NCBI RefSeq assembly: GCF_026283925.1 | Contig: NZ_JAPDPF010000003.1 | Coordinates: 434,001 to 498,000, forward strand | Length of the DNA: 64,000 nt | DNA from: Dyella halodurans | GTDB taxonomy: Bacteria; Pseudomonadota; Gammaproteobacteria; Xanthomonadales; Rhodanobacteraceae | Direction: 5' to 3' | In this document: piece after piece, positions 52,183 through 61,011 of the stretch | How the letters are laid out: every line of letters begins with the position of its first letter | Position numbering within the stretch: the first letter of the stretch is position 1 | Position numbers and translations under genes: made by a program | Notes under the pieces: model-generated | Database searches by the model: none | What the model was told of the DNA's origin: nothing | Seen by the model: the letters and a program-made list of their open reading frames with translations, nothing else

Positions 52183-55100
52183 GTGAATCGTACGTATCGC
52201 CTCGTCTGGAATAAGTCCCTCCGTCGCGTCCAAGTCGCATCCGAGCACGCAAAGGCAAGCCACGGCGCCGTGGCGACCGGTGCGATGGGCACGGCTACGC
52301 CGGCGCTCGCATCGCGCGCTCCCCTCGCACTGGCGGTTGCGTTGCTGTTGGGTGCGTCGTTCGCGCCTTCCGCTCGGGCGCAGTCGTTCCCAGTGGCGGC
52401 AGGCGGTGTTGGAGGCCAAGGGGCCACGGCAGGTGCGCTGGTTGGCGGTGCTGGTGGTACGGGCGCCGACAACTACCAGACCGAGGCGACCAGCGGCACA
52501 AGTGGATCGACCGGCGCGGCCGGTGGAGCCGCGGGCAGTGACGGCAATTTCTCTGGCCACTATGACGGCTTCGATGGCGGCGCGGCCGCGACGGTTTCCG
52601 CCGATGGCGTGGCCGGCGGTGGCGGCGGTGGCGGTGGCACAGGAATGAGCTACGGCAGCATTGGATCCGGAGGGTTCTATACGCTAGCCGGCCAGCAAGC
52701 AGGCAACGGCGGCAACGGTGGCGCGGGCGCCATGGTCGCCGCGGGATATATGAGTGTTGCTGGCGGCGGCGGCGGCGGTGGCGCAGGCGGTTACGCCGAT
52801 GACATCGAAGGGTTCGATGCAATCAATCTGACTGGCTTCTCCTACGGCGGCAGGGGTGGCAATGGCGGCAATGGCGGCAATGGCAGTGCCGGTACGGGCG
52901 CCCAGGGCGGCCAAGGTGGTCAGGGTGGCTTCGGCGTGATGACGACCGTCGCGCTGAACACGATTCTCAATGGGGCCGGTATTTCCGGTGGCAATGGCGG
53001 CAACGGCGGCAACGGCGGCGACTCACTGGTGCAGGGCGCCGACGGCGCGGCCGGTGCCGACGGCGGGATCGGCTTGATCGCAGTGGGTGCTACGTCGGCT
53101 GGCCACATTCCGACGTTGTCGGTCTCCAACGCCGGCGTGGTTACCGGTGGCGCGGGCGGCAACGGCGGCGCAGGCGGCGCTTTTACCCCGAATCCCACCA
53201 CGGGCAACGGTGGCAGCGGTGGCGTAGGTGGTCAAGGCGCTGCGGGTGCCACCCTCTCCTACGCTGGGCTCAACAACACCAACACGGTCACTGGCGGTAA
53301 CGGTGGCAACGGCGGCGCTGCGGCGGCCGGCGGTAACGGCGGTGCCGGTGGCCAGGCCGGCAATGGTCTGGAGATGGGCCTCGGAACCACCCTGAGCAAT
53401 TCCGGTTGGATCAATGGCGGTACGGGCGGCGTCGGTGGCAATGCTGTTGTCGACCTCAGCTCGCCGTGGCTCGGCGGCAACGGCGGCCAGGGTGGCGTCG
53501 GCATTTTGGCGTCTGGCGGCGGCGCCATCACGAACCTGGGCCAGATCCGCGGCGGTGACGGTGGCATTGGCGGCATGAATGCCACGCGCGGTCTGGCCAC
53601 CGGCGACCAGGGCGGCGCGGCGATCGTCGCCATGGGCGGTGAGCAGATCTACAACGCGGGCTGGATCCAGGGCGGCACCAACCAGGACGGCCAGGCGTCG
53701 CACGCGGCCGCCGTAATGTTCCACAACGGCGGCAACACGCTGCAGCTTTGGAATGGCTCGACCGTCATCGGTAACGTGGTGAGCGACGGTGCCGGCGACA
53801 CGCTCTCGCTGGGCATTGGATTGAACGCGCAAGGTCAGAGCAGCGGCAACGGCGTGTTCGACGCGTCGAAGATCGGCACGCAGTACACCGGCTTCAGCGC
53901 GTACAACCTTCAGGGCGCCGTGACCTGGACCCTGACGGGGACGACGACGGTGGTGACGCCGTGGACGGTCACGACGGGCGTTTTGTCCATCGCAGACAAC
54001 GGTAGCCTCGGTGATGACGCCGGCACGCTGACCCTTGACGGTGGCACGCTGCAGACGACGGCCAACGTGACCATGGGCCGCAACGTGCAGATCACCGCCA
54101 ACGGCGGCAACGTCGACACCGAAAACAACAGCGCGCTGGCAATCAACGGCGACGTCTCCGGTGGCATGCTGGTCAAGAATGGCAACGGCGTGCTGACCTT
54201 GGGCGGCGCCAACACGTTCCAGGGACTGGTGATCACCGCCGGATCGGTCTCCGCCGCAACGGCTGCCGCGCTGGGCGATGACACCTACACCCTTGAAATC
54301 GACGGTGGCACGCTGACCACCACCGGCAACATGCTTCTCCACCGGGACATCCTGCTGGGTGCAACGGGCGGCACCATCAACAACGATGCCTTCGGGCTTA
54401 CGCTGGCCGGCCATATCTCCGGCGGCGCGCTCATCAAGACCGGCGGCGCGATGCTGGCCCTGACCGGCAACAACAGCCAGAGCAGCACCTCCGTCAACGG
54501 CGGCACCCTGGCGGTGTCCAGTGACAGCGCGCTCGGTGCAAGTGGCGGCACCTTGGGCATCGACGGCGGCGTGTTCGAATTCGACGCAGGCTTTGATATC
54601 GCACGTCCGGTAGTGCTGGGCAGTGGCGGTGCGACGGTCACCACCGCGGGTCAGAACGCGTCGATATCGGGTGCGATCAGCGGCACGGGCAGTTTCTTCA
54701 AAACCGGCATGGGTACGCTTTCGCTCTCCGGCGCCAATACCTTCGCGGGTGCGACGACCGTCGACATGGGCACACTGGCGCTGCTGACGCCGACCAGCCT
54801 GGCCAGCTCCAGCGGTGTCACGGTCAATCGGGCCACGCTCGACGTGTCCAACACCGGTGGCAATGTCATCCTGCAGAGCCTCGGTGGCAGCGGCTCGGTC
54901 GTTCTTGGCGCAAACAGCCTCACCCTCATCAATGCGCATGACACGTTCTCCGGCAACATCAGCGGTGCGGGTGGTCTGACGCTCAACGGTGGCACGGAAA
55001 TCCTGACCGGCCAGAACACCTACACGGGCGCGACCGTGGTCAACGCCGGCGAGTTGGTGGTGACGTCGTCGGCGACGCTGGCTTCGAACGCGATCCAGAA

Positions 55101-56685
55101 CAACGGCACCGTGAACTTCAACCAGACCGACACCATCACGCACGACACGGCGATCGTCGGCTCGGGCGGCATTCACCAGACTGGCGCGGGCACCACCATC
55201 CTCAATGGACAGAACACCGCGACAGGCTTGGCCAAGGTCTCTAACGGCACCGTTGAGATCGGTGACGAGAACCACGCGGACGCGACGTGGGCCGGCGATG
55301 CGCAAGTGGATGGCAGCGGCGTCCTGCGTGGACACGGCACCATTCTTGGCGGATTGATCAACGACTCGATCGTTCGCCCGGGTGGCTCCATCGGCGTGTT
55401 GACCGTCAACGGCGACTACACCCAGACGGCGAACGGTACGCTCGCCATCGATGTCACGCCGAGCGCTGCCTCGGAGCTCGTCGTCAACGGTAACGCGTCC
55501 CTCGCGGGCAACTTGTCCCTGATCTACGCGCCGGGTACGTACACCGCCACCACCTTCAAGGTGCTGGAAGCGCACAACGTGACCGGCACGTTCGGGGCCA
55601 CGAGCTCCAGCGGCAGCGTTCCGACTGACCTGACGCCTACCGTCTCCTACTCCGCGACGGATGTGTCTGTATCGTTGGCGACCGCTCAAGCGCCAACCAA
55701 CCCGACGAACCCGGGTAATCCGACCACTCCGACGGCTCCGACCCAGCCCACCGCGCCCGTGATCGTGGCTCCGCAGGGTGGCGCACTCTTTGCGAACGCG
55801 CAGCGGCTGGCTGTCCGTGATGGACAGGGCGACATGAGCGATGTGCTCAATGCCTCCGGCCGCGGCGGCCATGGCGTGTGGGCCGTGGTGACTGGCGGCA
55901 ATACGTCGCTTCCAGGCGCCAACCGCATGGACTCGACCGGCTTCGGCATCAACGCCGGATTCGATGTCGCGGCCGGCGACGTGGCCAGCGTCGGTGTGGA
56001 AGGTGGCGTTCAGCGCACCAACGCCACGGACGCGATGGGTGGCAAGGCGCGTGTCGACGGTCTCCATGCAGGCGTGTATGGCTTCGCGAATGTGGGTCCG
56101 GTGGTGTTGTCCGGCCTGGCCGATGCCTGGAACGGCCATTACGACTTCACGCGACAGACGGGTGTGGGTGGTGCGGTAGCCCGTCCGGACGGACAGGCCT
56201 ACAACGCCGCGCTTCAGGCCGCGTGGCCCATCCATGCCGGCGGCGCGCAGATCACGCCGAAAGTTGGCGTCATGTACCAGAACCAGCGCATGGATGGCTT
56301 CAGCGAGACCGTCGTCAGCAGCAGCCAGCTCGCTTCGGCTTACGGCGTATCCAGCGCGGACAGCCGCGAGAACCAGCTCAATGCGTTTGCTGGTCTGTCG
56401 TTCGTGCGTGCCTTCAAGGCGGGTGGGATCGACTATGTGCCGTCGATCGATGTGGGCTATCAGTACGCCATGCGCAGTACGGCATCGAGCATCACCGTTG
56501 CGACGGGTGACGGCACCGTGTTCCCGCTTGCCGCCAACGAACTTGGCCGCGGACTAACCACGGTGGGCGCAAGCATCACCGCGAAGGAAGGCGCCACGTG
56601 GGATGTGTCGCTCGGCTACCAGGGCGCGTTTGCAAGCGGCATGCACGACAACGCGTTCTCGGTGGGCTTCACGAAGCACTTCTGA
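52183..56685 (+). CDS. Glycine-rich autotransporter (type Va) with ESPR
   Basis: A 1500-residue protein from GTG at 52183 behind AGGAG. It starts NRTYRLVWNKSLRRVQVASE, an extended signal peptide region, with hydrophobic core LALAVALLLGASF and ARAQ cleavage near residue 66. Residues about 70-480 are a glycine/asparagine repeat region (GGNGGNGG runs), and 510-1165 are autotransporter-associated beta-strand repeats (LTLGGANTFQG; LTGQNTYTGATVVNAGELVV). A Pro/Thr linker spans about 1168-1195. The C-terminal barrel spans about 1225-1500 and ends FSVGFTKHF. The passenger should form a long surface beta helix used in adhesion or aggregation. A terminator follows. Confidence 0.93.
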   Translation: MNRTYRLVWNKSLRRVQVASEHAKASHGAVATGAMGTATPALASRAPLALAVALLLGASFAPSARAQSFPVAAGGVGGQGATAGALVGGAGGTGADNYQTEATSGTSGSTGAAGGAAGSDGNFSGHYDGFDGGAAATVSADGVAGGGGGGGGTGMSYGSIGSGGFYTLAGQQAGNGGNGGAGAMVAAGYMSVAGGGGGGGAGGYADDIEGFDAINLTGFSYGGRGGNGGNGGNGSAGTGAQGGQGGQGGFGVMTTVALNTILNGAGISGGNGGNGGNGGDSLVQGADGAAGADGGIGLIAVGATSAGHIPTLSVSNAGVVTGGAGGNGGAGGAFTPNPTTGNGGSGGVGGQGAAGATLSYAGLNNTNTVTGGNGGNGGAAAAGGNGGAGGQAGNGLEMGLGTTLSNSGWINGGTGGVGGNAVVDLSSPWLGGNGGQGGVGILASGGGAITNLGQIRGGDGGIGGMNATRGLATGDQGGAAIVAMGGEQIYNAGWIQGGTNQDGQASHAAAVMFHNGGNTLQLWNGSTVIGNVVSDGAGDTLSLGIGLNAQGQSSGNGVFDASKIGTQYTGFSAYNLQGAVTWTLTGTTTVVTPWTVTTGVLSIADNGSLGDDAGTLTLDGGTLQTTANVTMGRNVQITANGGNVDTENNSALAINGDVSGGMLVKNGNGVLTLGGANTFQGLVITAGSVSAATAAALGDDTYTLEIDGGTLTTTGNMLLHRDILLGATGGTINNDAFGLTLAGHISGGALIKTGGAMLALTGNNSQSSTSVNGGTLAVSSDSALGASGGTLGIDGGVFEFDAGFDIARPVVLGSGGATVTTAGQNASISGAISGTGSFFKTGMGTLSLSGANTFAGATTVDMGTLALLTPTSLASSSGVTVNRATLDVSNTGGNVILQSLGGSGSVVLGANSLTLINAHDTFSGNISGAGGLTLNGGTEILTGQNTYTGATVVNAGELVVTSSATLASNAIQNNGTVNFNQTDTITHDTAIVGSGGIHQTGAGTTILNGQNTATGLAKVSNGTVEIGDENHADATWAGDAQVDGSGVLRGHGTILGGLINDSIVRPGGSIGVLTVNGDYTQTANGTLAIDVTPSAASELVVNGNASLAGNLSLIYAPGTYTATTFKVLEAHNVTGTFGATSSSGSVPTDLTPTVSYSATDVSVSLATAQAPTNPTNPGNPTTPTAPTQPTAPVIVAPQGGALFANAQRLAVRDGQGDMSDVLNASGRGGHGVWAVVTGGNTSLPGANRMDSTGFGINAGFDVAAGDVASVGVEGGVQRTNATDAMGGKARVDGLHAGVYGFANVGPVVLSGLADAWNGHYDFTRQTGVGGAVARPDGQAYNAALQAAWPIHAGGAQITPKVGVMYQNQRMDGFSETVVSSSQLASAYGVSSADSRENQLNAFAGLSFVRAFKAGGIDYVPSIDVGYQYAMRSTASSITVATGDGTVFPLAANELGRGLTTVGASITAKEGATWDVSLGYQGAFASGMHDNAFSVGFTKHF

Positions 56686-56709
56686 CCTACTCGGGCAGGT
56701 AACAAAGCG

Positions 56710-56739
56710 AAGGGCCGCAGCAATGCGGCCCTTTTCTTT
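56710..56739 (+). terminator. Rho-independent terminator of the autotransporter gene
   Basis: AAGGGCCGCA (56710-56719) and TGCGGCCCTT (56724-56733) pair over 10 bp with loop GCAA, followed by TTCTTT, 25 bases past the stop. Confidence 0.9.
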
Positions 56740-56794
56740 GCGGCATCGGCAAGCGTGCGTAAACCAAGTTAATTACCGCTGTCCCCTTAAGTGC

Positions 56795-56870
56795 GATGTA
56801 CTGTCCAACGCCAAAACTGGATGCGTATCGGGAAAGGCGAATCATCAGCGAATGACCCTTCGGCAGAAGA
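56795..56870 (+). repeat. Direct repeat of the 3' end of the gene at 51208-51630
   Basis: GATGTACTGTCCAACGCCAA and the following bases match 51570-51645 with about six differences in 75. In the same frame it would encode MYCPTPKLDAYRERRIISE and a TGA. It is a truncated copy lying just beyond the autotransporter terminator. Confidence 0.8.
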
Positions 56871-56955
56871 AGCCCCGAAAAGCGGCACCGCCCGGCTTGA
56901 TCGTCTCGATGACCTCCCCGCCCATGAGCTGCTAACAGCCGTTGGAACTTTTCAG

Positions 56956-57873
56956 TCAGTCGAGGAGACCTACCTCCCGCAGTGCAGCCTTGAGCGCTTC
57001 TTCATTGCCGTTGGGTGGCCACCCGCTTACCTCGCGCACCAGCTTTCCGTCCTTGAAGAAGTAGAACGTGGGCGTCGCCCAGTTATGGAACATGGGCCAT
57101 TCGCTTTCGCGATAGCTCACGGCGGTGGGAGGGATGCGATGCGCCTGGTTCCACGCGGCCAGGCTGGCAACATCAATGTTGCCGTCCTGAGGAGTGATCC
57201 AGATCGAGTGCGCCTGGAAGATGGGGAGCAACGTATCACTGCGCTCGATGTCAGCCACGGCGTCGCGCGAAAAGTGGCACTTCGGATGCGAAATGACGAC
57301 CACCTGCGCCGAGGATGTGGTCAGCGGCAATGCTCTTCGATGAAACGAGCGGTCGTTCTCCGAATCGACCAGGTAAAGACCCGTGGGCCCTCGGAAGTCT
57401 TTCGGAAGGTCATCGTGGACGATGGGTAGCGCGGATAGCTTGGCGTCAGGATGCGCTTGCTGGAAACGGGTCGCTTCGTCGAAGCGGCGTTGAGCCACGA
57501 TCGAATGGTAGAAATCCTTAAGGACTTTTTCAGGCGTCCTGCCACGACGCTCAAACTCAGCGACGTCCCGTCGCATGTCATCCAGATACTTCTCGTCATG
57601 CGTGTAGAGACCGGCCAGAAAGGCGGATTGAAATAGAAGATCCACCTCGGCATCGGAATGTCCCGCCAGCGCGGCGTCCTCTTGAAAGCGGGCAAGGTGT
57701 GCGTCGTAGTACCCACCTATCTGTCGGCCCTTCAGTTCATTGTCCGTGCCGGTATCGGCCATGTTCAACGCATAGATCTTGTCGTAGTCCTGTTCAATGG
57801 TGCTACGCGACGCTTCCGCGCCGCCCATGGATCCAGGCACTAACACCGCGAGTAGTAGGAGCCAGCTATGCAT
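56956..57873 (-). CDS. Secreted thioredoxin-fold protein with single cysteine
   Basis: A 305-residue protein with signal peptide MHSWLLLLAVLVPGSMG. A helical N-terminal part (IYALNMADTGTDNELKGRQI; DLLFQSAFLAGLYTHDEKYL) precedes a thioredoxin-like domain: SSAQVVVISHPKCHFSRDAV in place of CxxC, then NWATPTFYFFKDGKLVREVS as the cis-proline strand. With only one cysteine at the active position it cannot do classic disulfide exchange alone; a monothiol or binding role is more likely. It lies 73 bases after the gene at 57947 on the same strand, so the two form a probable operon. Confidence 0.8.
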   Translation of the reverse strand: MHSWLLLLAVLVPGSMGGAEASRSTIEQDYDKIYALNMADTGTDNELKGRQIGGYYDAHLARFQEDAALAGHSDAEVDLLFQSAFLAGLYTHDEKYLDDMRRDVAEFERRGRTPEKVLKDFYHSIVAQRRFDEATRFQQAHPDAKLSALPIVHDDLPKDFRGPTGLYLVDSENDRSFHRRALPLTTSSAQVVVISHPKCHFSRDAVADIERSDTLLPIFQAHSIWITPQDGNIDVASLAAWNQAHRIPPTAVSYRESEWPMFHNWATPTFYFFKDGKLVREVSGWPPNGNEEALKAALREVGLLD

Positions 57874-57946
57874 AAGGTTCCATTCCGTCCTGATGTCCGA
57901 GAGAGACGGGCGCGACCCATGCAATAGCGGCCGCGCCCTTACAAGG

Positions 57947-58498
57947 TCAGCAGCCAGTCATGCAAATCATGCCGGTGGTTCGAACGCAGTTGTGGCCACC
58001 GATGCAGCGATAGTCCCCATGATCGTCCTCGCCAAGGTCCGGATACATGATCAGAAGCGCATCCTGCTCGCCGAGCACCTTGAGTCCGCTGATGAGGGGT
58101 ACCGTGCGTTGCGCACCAAACAAGCTCATTAGTCTGTACACGTCCGATGCGGGAAGCTCCGCCGCCAGGTCAGAGTAGTCGTAGCCGACCAAGCCGTTCT
58201 CGTTGAATACCAGCCCGTCGAGAAAGCGCTTCTTCGCACCCGGTGAGAGCTTTTCAATAGGCGAGAGCGCCTTCGGCATCTTCGCCAAGTAGGCTTGAAG
58301 GTCCTTTGCCGACTTGATGGGCGCGGCCATGAAATCGAGCTGACGTTGCCGAAGAGCAACGGTACTTGCTGCGTCGTTACGTGGTTTCCCTTGAGCGGAA
58401 CCGGTGGAAGTCAACGGCGGCGCTTGGGCCGCAGCGACACTGTAGGCAAACCAGACAAGAGCGCTGGCGGCCATGATTTTCATCATGCTTTTCATCAT
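57947..58498 (-). CDS. Secreted protein with a cysteine-rich C-terminal tail
   Basis: A 183-residue protein with a signal peptide (MKIMAASALVWFAYSVAAAQ). The middle is helical (FMAAPIKSAKDLQAYLAKMP; KLSPGAKKRFLDGLVFNENG). The last 20 residues read CIGGHNCVRTTGMICMTGC with four cysteines. GGGGAGAG precedes the ATG. It is first in a probable two-gene unit with the thioredoxin-fold gene, which fits a substrate with disulfides. No family recognised. Confidence 0.72.
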   Translation of the reverse strand: MMKSMMKIMAASALVWFAYSVAAAQAPPLTSTGSAQGKPRNDAASTVALRQRQLDFMAAPIKSAKDLQAYLAKMPKALSPIEKLSPGAKKRFLDGLVFNENGLVGYDYSDLAAELPASDVYRLMSLFGAQRTVPLISGLKVLGEQDALLIMYPDLGEDDHGDYRCIGGHNCVRTTGMICMTGC

Positions 58499-58813
58499 TC
58501 ACTCTCCCCTTTCCTGATGCACTGGGTTTGGTGCGCCAAGTACTGCGCTTCAGTGCGGTGTATGCAGACGAGCAGACTTAAGAGCCGTGCGCCCGAGGCC
58601 TGCTCGGACCGGCGCAAGCGTTGCGCCGGCCCCGATGAAATGGCTCGCGCTGTTAAAGAGCTGTCAACTTCTACGAAAACAAGAATGAAGTGGGACGAGT
58701 CAGCCCAAGGAACTTCGATCTCTGACACACGCATGCGCGGTCCGCCTACAAATCCGATTGCGGCTAAAACCCAGCATCGATGCGAGCACGTTCGACGCCG
58801 CCCTTTCTGCTCA

Positions 58814-58878
58814 TCATCGTGAAACGCGGAAGACGCGATAAGCACCGGCTTTGTCGCGGAGGTGGACCACAGAGACGG
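58814..58878 (-). pseudogene. Relic of a HigB-like toxin gene
   Basis: The minus strand reads VSVVHLRDKAGAYRVFRVSR then TGA, against VREIRIRDKAGAYRVFYVTD in the toxin at 46708-47028. The nucleotide sequence AGCACCGGCTTTGTC is also shared. Only about 20 codons remain, next to paralogue B, in the same relative order as the intact locus. Confidence 0.7.
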
Positions 58879-58910
58879 CAGCGACCGCTAAAGCGAACTT
58901 CGAAAAAGGC

Positions 58911-58997
58911 TCGTCATTCCCGCGAAAGCGGGAATCCAGTGCCTTTGGTTTCGCTGGGTCGAAAGTCGCTGGATTCCCGCTTTCGCGGGAATGACGG
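58911..58997. repeat. CGTCATTCCCGCG palindromic repeat (clean copy)
   Basis: CGTCATTCCCGCGAAAGCGG at the left and CCGCTTTCGCGGGAATGACG at the right are exact complements about 40 bases apart, with AATCCAGTG...CGCTGGATT inside. The whole 85-base unit can fold into one long hairpin with side stems. It lies between the toxin relic and paralogue B. Confidence 0.85.
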
Positions 58998-59003
58998 TGA
59001 ATT

Positions 59004-59050
59004 GGGGTCAGAGTCGACGTTTAGGAAAGTCCACTCTGAGCCCCGTCTTC
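59004..59050. repeat. GGGGTCAG palindrome, copy abutting the previous repeat
   Basis: GGGGTCAGAGTCGACGTTTA then GGAAAGTCCACTCTGAGCCCC. The arms GGGGTCAGAGT and CACTCTGAGCCCC pair with one mismatch. It begins 6 bases after the CGTCATTCCCGCG unit. Confidence 0.8.
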
Positions 59051-59058
59051 TCTGTTTG

Positions 59059-59409
59059 CTATTCGAATCCCAGCTCGTCCAGCGACGCCTTGCAGGCGAG
59101 TTCCGCCTGTTCGCTGAGGAAGTAGAGCGCGGCGAACATGCCCTCGGTGACTTCGTTATCCAGGGGCCAATTGCCGGGTTCCATTTCTTGGCATTTCGAC
59201 TGGATGATGCGGAAAGTGTCGCTATTGACCAGGATGCGCGTCACCGCCTGGATACCCATGCACAATCCGACGATGCGGGCGGAGCGGAACTTGTCGCCGT
59301 CCTTGGCGCGCGAAAACGTCCAGAACGGACGGCCAAGTGGATTGGTGGGACGGGTGACGCCGTTGGGCGCGGTGGGACCTGCGGCTGCCGTATGATCGAC
59401 CGTAGCCAT
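59059..59409 (-). CDS. Protein of unknown function, duplicated paralogue B
   Basis: A 116-residue protein, MATVDHTAAAGPTAPNGVTR through LGRPFWTFSRAKDGDKFRSA to ACKASLDELGFE, closely matching the gene at 47149-47499, with the same length and the same AGGAG-to-ATG spacing. Substitutions are spread, but the core MGIQAVTR, the LVNSD turn and FLSEQAELACK are kept, so both copies appear under selection. The gene downstream on this strand is a toxin relic, replacing the intact hig operon next to copy A. Confidence 0.75.
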   Translation of the reverse strand: MATVDHTAAAGPTAPNGVTRPTNPLGRPFWTFSRAKDGDKFRSARIVGLCMGIQAVTRILVNSDTFRIIQSKCQEMEPGNWPLDNEVTEGMFAALYFLSEQAELACKASLDELGFE

Positions 59410-59672
59410 GATCAACTCCTAAGAAGTCGGTTGTGGTCAGCGGGTCGTCTGGGTTACAGCCCTTTCGGCCCGCGCTACTTCACTTGCGATGAAGCGAAGT
59501 GTCGGCGGACAGATTTGATACGTCACAGCCGCCGACCCACGGACCATCGCACGCGACGCAAGCCGTGTCCGTCCGCAAAAGTCCCGCAACTGGCTTGGGA
59601 AGCGCGGTGTTTTGTGTGGCGCGAAGGCTGGTTTCCTGCGAGGAATAGCTGTTATTGGTGTCAGCCATCTGC
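59410..59672. repeat. Upstream half of segmental duplication, copy B
   Basis: Matches 47500-47762 along its length, including CTTCACTTGCGATGAAGC and the CCGCCGAC/CCGCCAAC and ACCATCGCACGC blocks. The divergence is similar to that of the adjoining coding regions. Confidence 0.75.
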
Positions 59673-59693
59673 GGAAGCGCCAAGAACGGGGTC

Positions 59694-59739
59694 AGACTGA
59701 CTTTCTCCGCCTAGGAGAAGTGAACCTGACACCGTTTTT
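59694..59739. repeat. GGGGTCAG palindrome variant with T-run
   Basis: AACGGGGTCAG and CTGACACCGTTTTT flank ACTTTCTCC/GGAGAAGT, forming a long imperfect stem ending in five Ts. It could act as a terminator on the plus strand. Confidence 0.7.
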
Positions 59740-59899
59740 GGACCAAGGCGGCCATGGAGACCTTCGGCTATCCGCCCTCCAGACCATTGGCGACACCGTG
59801 AGAGGCGAGTTGGCGGGGGTCGCGCCCAGTCATACACCGGGACCGAGCGCATTCGGCATGAGGGGTATAGTGCGTGTTGACCCGGCTGTGATCTTGCCC

Positions 59900-60499
59900 A
59901 TGACCGACACACCTTCCGCCATCACCGCCGGTCTGAGCGCCGCTGATACGCCCTACATCGACGCCACCCTCCATTGGGTGGAGCGCGCCGTGGTCGGCCT
60001 CAATCTCTGTCCGTTCGCTCGAGCGCCATTCATTCACGGGAAAATCCGCTATGCGGTCAGCCATGCCCGCGATACCGATACGTTGCTGAACGATCTCTGC
60101 GGCGAGCTGCAAAGCCTCGCGGCCGTCGATGCGAACGAGTGTGAAACGACCTTGCTGATCCACCCGCATGTGCTGGGCGACTTCCTCGACTACAACGACT
60201 TCCTCGATGTCGCCGATACCGCTGTCGAGACACTCAAGCTCGACGGCGTGCTACAGGTCGCCAGCTTTCACCCGCACTACCAGTTCGCCGACACCGCGCC
60301 GGATGATATCGAGAACGCCACCAACCGATCACCGTGGCCCACGCTTCATCTGCTGCGCGAAGCAAGCATCGAACGCGCCGCCGATGCGATGAGCGACCCG
60401 GACGAGATCTACCGCCGAAATATTGAGACGTTGCGAAAGCTGGGGCGCGCGGGCTGGGATGCGCTTGGCGTGGGTGTTCCCGGATGCAAGCAGGGGTGA
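59900..60499 (+). CDS. DUF1415 family protein
   Basis: A 199-residue protein. THxWVE-like ATLHWVERAVVGLNLCPFAR is the diagnostic DUF1415 opening (...Wle..VigLnlCPFA), with IHGKIRYAVSHA, LLIHPHVLGDFLDYNDFLD, VASFHPHYQFADTAPDDIEN and ATNRSPWPTLHLLREASIER all as in the family. Members are cytoplasmic, widespread in Proteobacteria and without known activity. The conserved Cys and His residues suggest a metal or redox role. The TGA stop lies within a GGGGTCAG-type repeat (GGG TGA), so the repeat forms the 3' end of the gene. Confidence 0.95.
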   Translation: MTDTPSAITAGLSAADTPYIDATLHWVERAVVGLNLCPFARAPFIHGKIRYAVSHARDTDTLLNDLCGELQSLAAVDANECETTLLIHPHVLGDFLDYNDFLDVADTAVETLKLDGVLQVASFHPHYQFADTAPDDIENATNRSPWPTLHLLREASIERAADAMSDPDEIYRRNIETLRKLGRAGWDALGVGVPGCKQG

Positions 60500-60540
60500 G
60501 AGTCGACTTTTAGGAAAAATGCACTCTGCCCCCTGTCTTC
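60493..60540. repeat. GGGGTCAG palindrome overlapping the DUF1415 stop
   Basis: GGGGTGAGAGTCGACTTTTA then GGAAAAATGCACTCTGCCCCC. The first seven bases are the last codon and stop of the DUF1415 gene. Confidence 0.8.
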
Positions 60541-60628
60541 ACCCTTTTGTTCCCAAGCAGGTAACGACAATGCGCGTGCGGAGCGAGGTCAACAGGGATA
60601 TCGTGCCGTCCTGATCACGAGAAACACC

Positions 60629-60868
60629 ATGACGAAAAGCTACGACCCACCCCTGACTACGAACCCGCATGGCCCCCTCTACCGCGTCGATAATGCGATC
60701 AAGGCAGCCCAGCAACGGCTGGATGCCGCTATCGATATGAAGCGGCATCACACCAACCAAAATCTGGCCCACGAAGTGATCAAAGAGGCTCGCGAAGGAC
60801 TCAGAAAGTCTGAACAGTTGCGGGTGCTCAAGATCAAAGAACTCGCGCAAAAGGCGGCGGAGACCTAG
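60629..60868 (+). CDS. Small helical protein of unknown function (79 residues)
   Basis: MTKSYDPPLTTNPHGPLYRV then DNAIKAAQQRLDAAIDMKRH and AHEVIKEAREGLRKSEQLRV. After a proline-rich start it is one long charged helix with coiled-coil character. No signal peptide. The composition is normal for a real small gene, but the ribosome site is weak (GAGAAA). It lies between two repeat-rich stretches. Confidence 0.5.
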   Translation: MTKSYDPPLTTNPHGPLYRVDNAIKAAQQRLDAAIDMKRHHTNQNLAHEVIKEAREGLRKSEQLRVLKIKELAQKAAET

Positions 60869-61011
60869 GCGGAATCCGGGCCAGCTCACTCCATCCCCTT
60901 TTTCAGATTCGACAGCGTTGCAAACGTTGCGCGGTCAATCTGCTTGGACACTCTGCAAGACCCTTCTCTCTGTCTCGATCGCCAAACGGGCTCGGCATGA
61001 GTCTCCTGAAA

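Noticed and set aside
53023-56235. A 1070-codon open frame antisense to the autotransporter gene
   Set aside because: It mirrors the repetitive high-GC autotransporter codons, is full of Arg/Ala/Gly without domain structure, and has no ribosome site. The sense frame has signal peptide, repeats and barrel.
57947-58010. Reading the Cys-rich tail as a lanthipeptide-type core after a GG site
   Set aside because: The protein has a Sec signal peptide and a long folded body, and no modification enzyme gene is adjacent. Disulfides are simpler.
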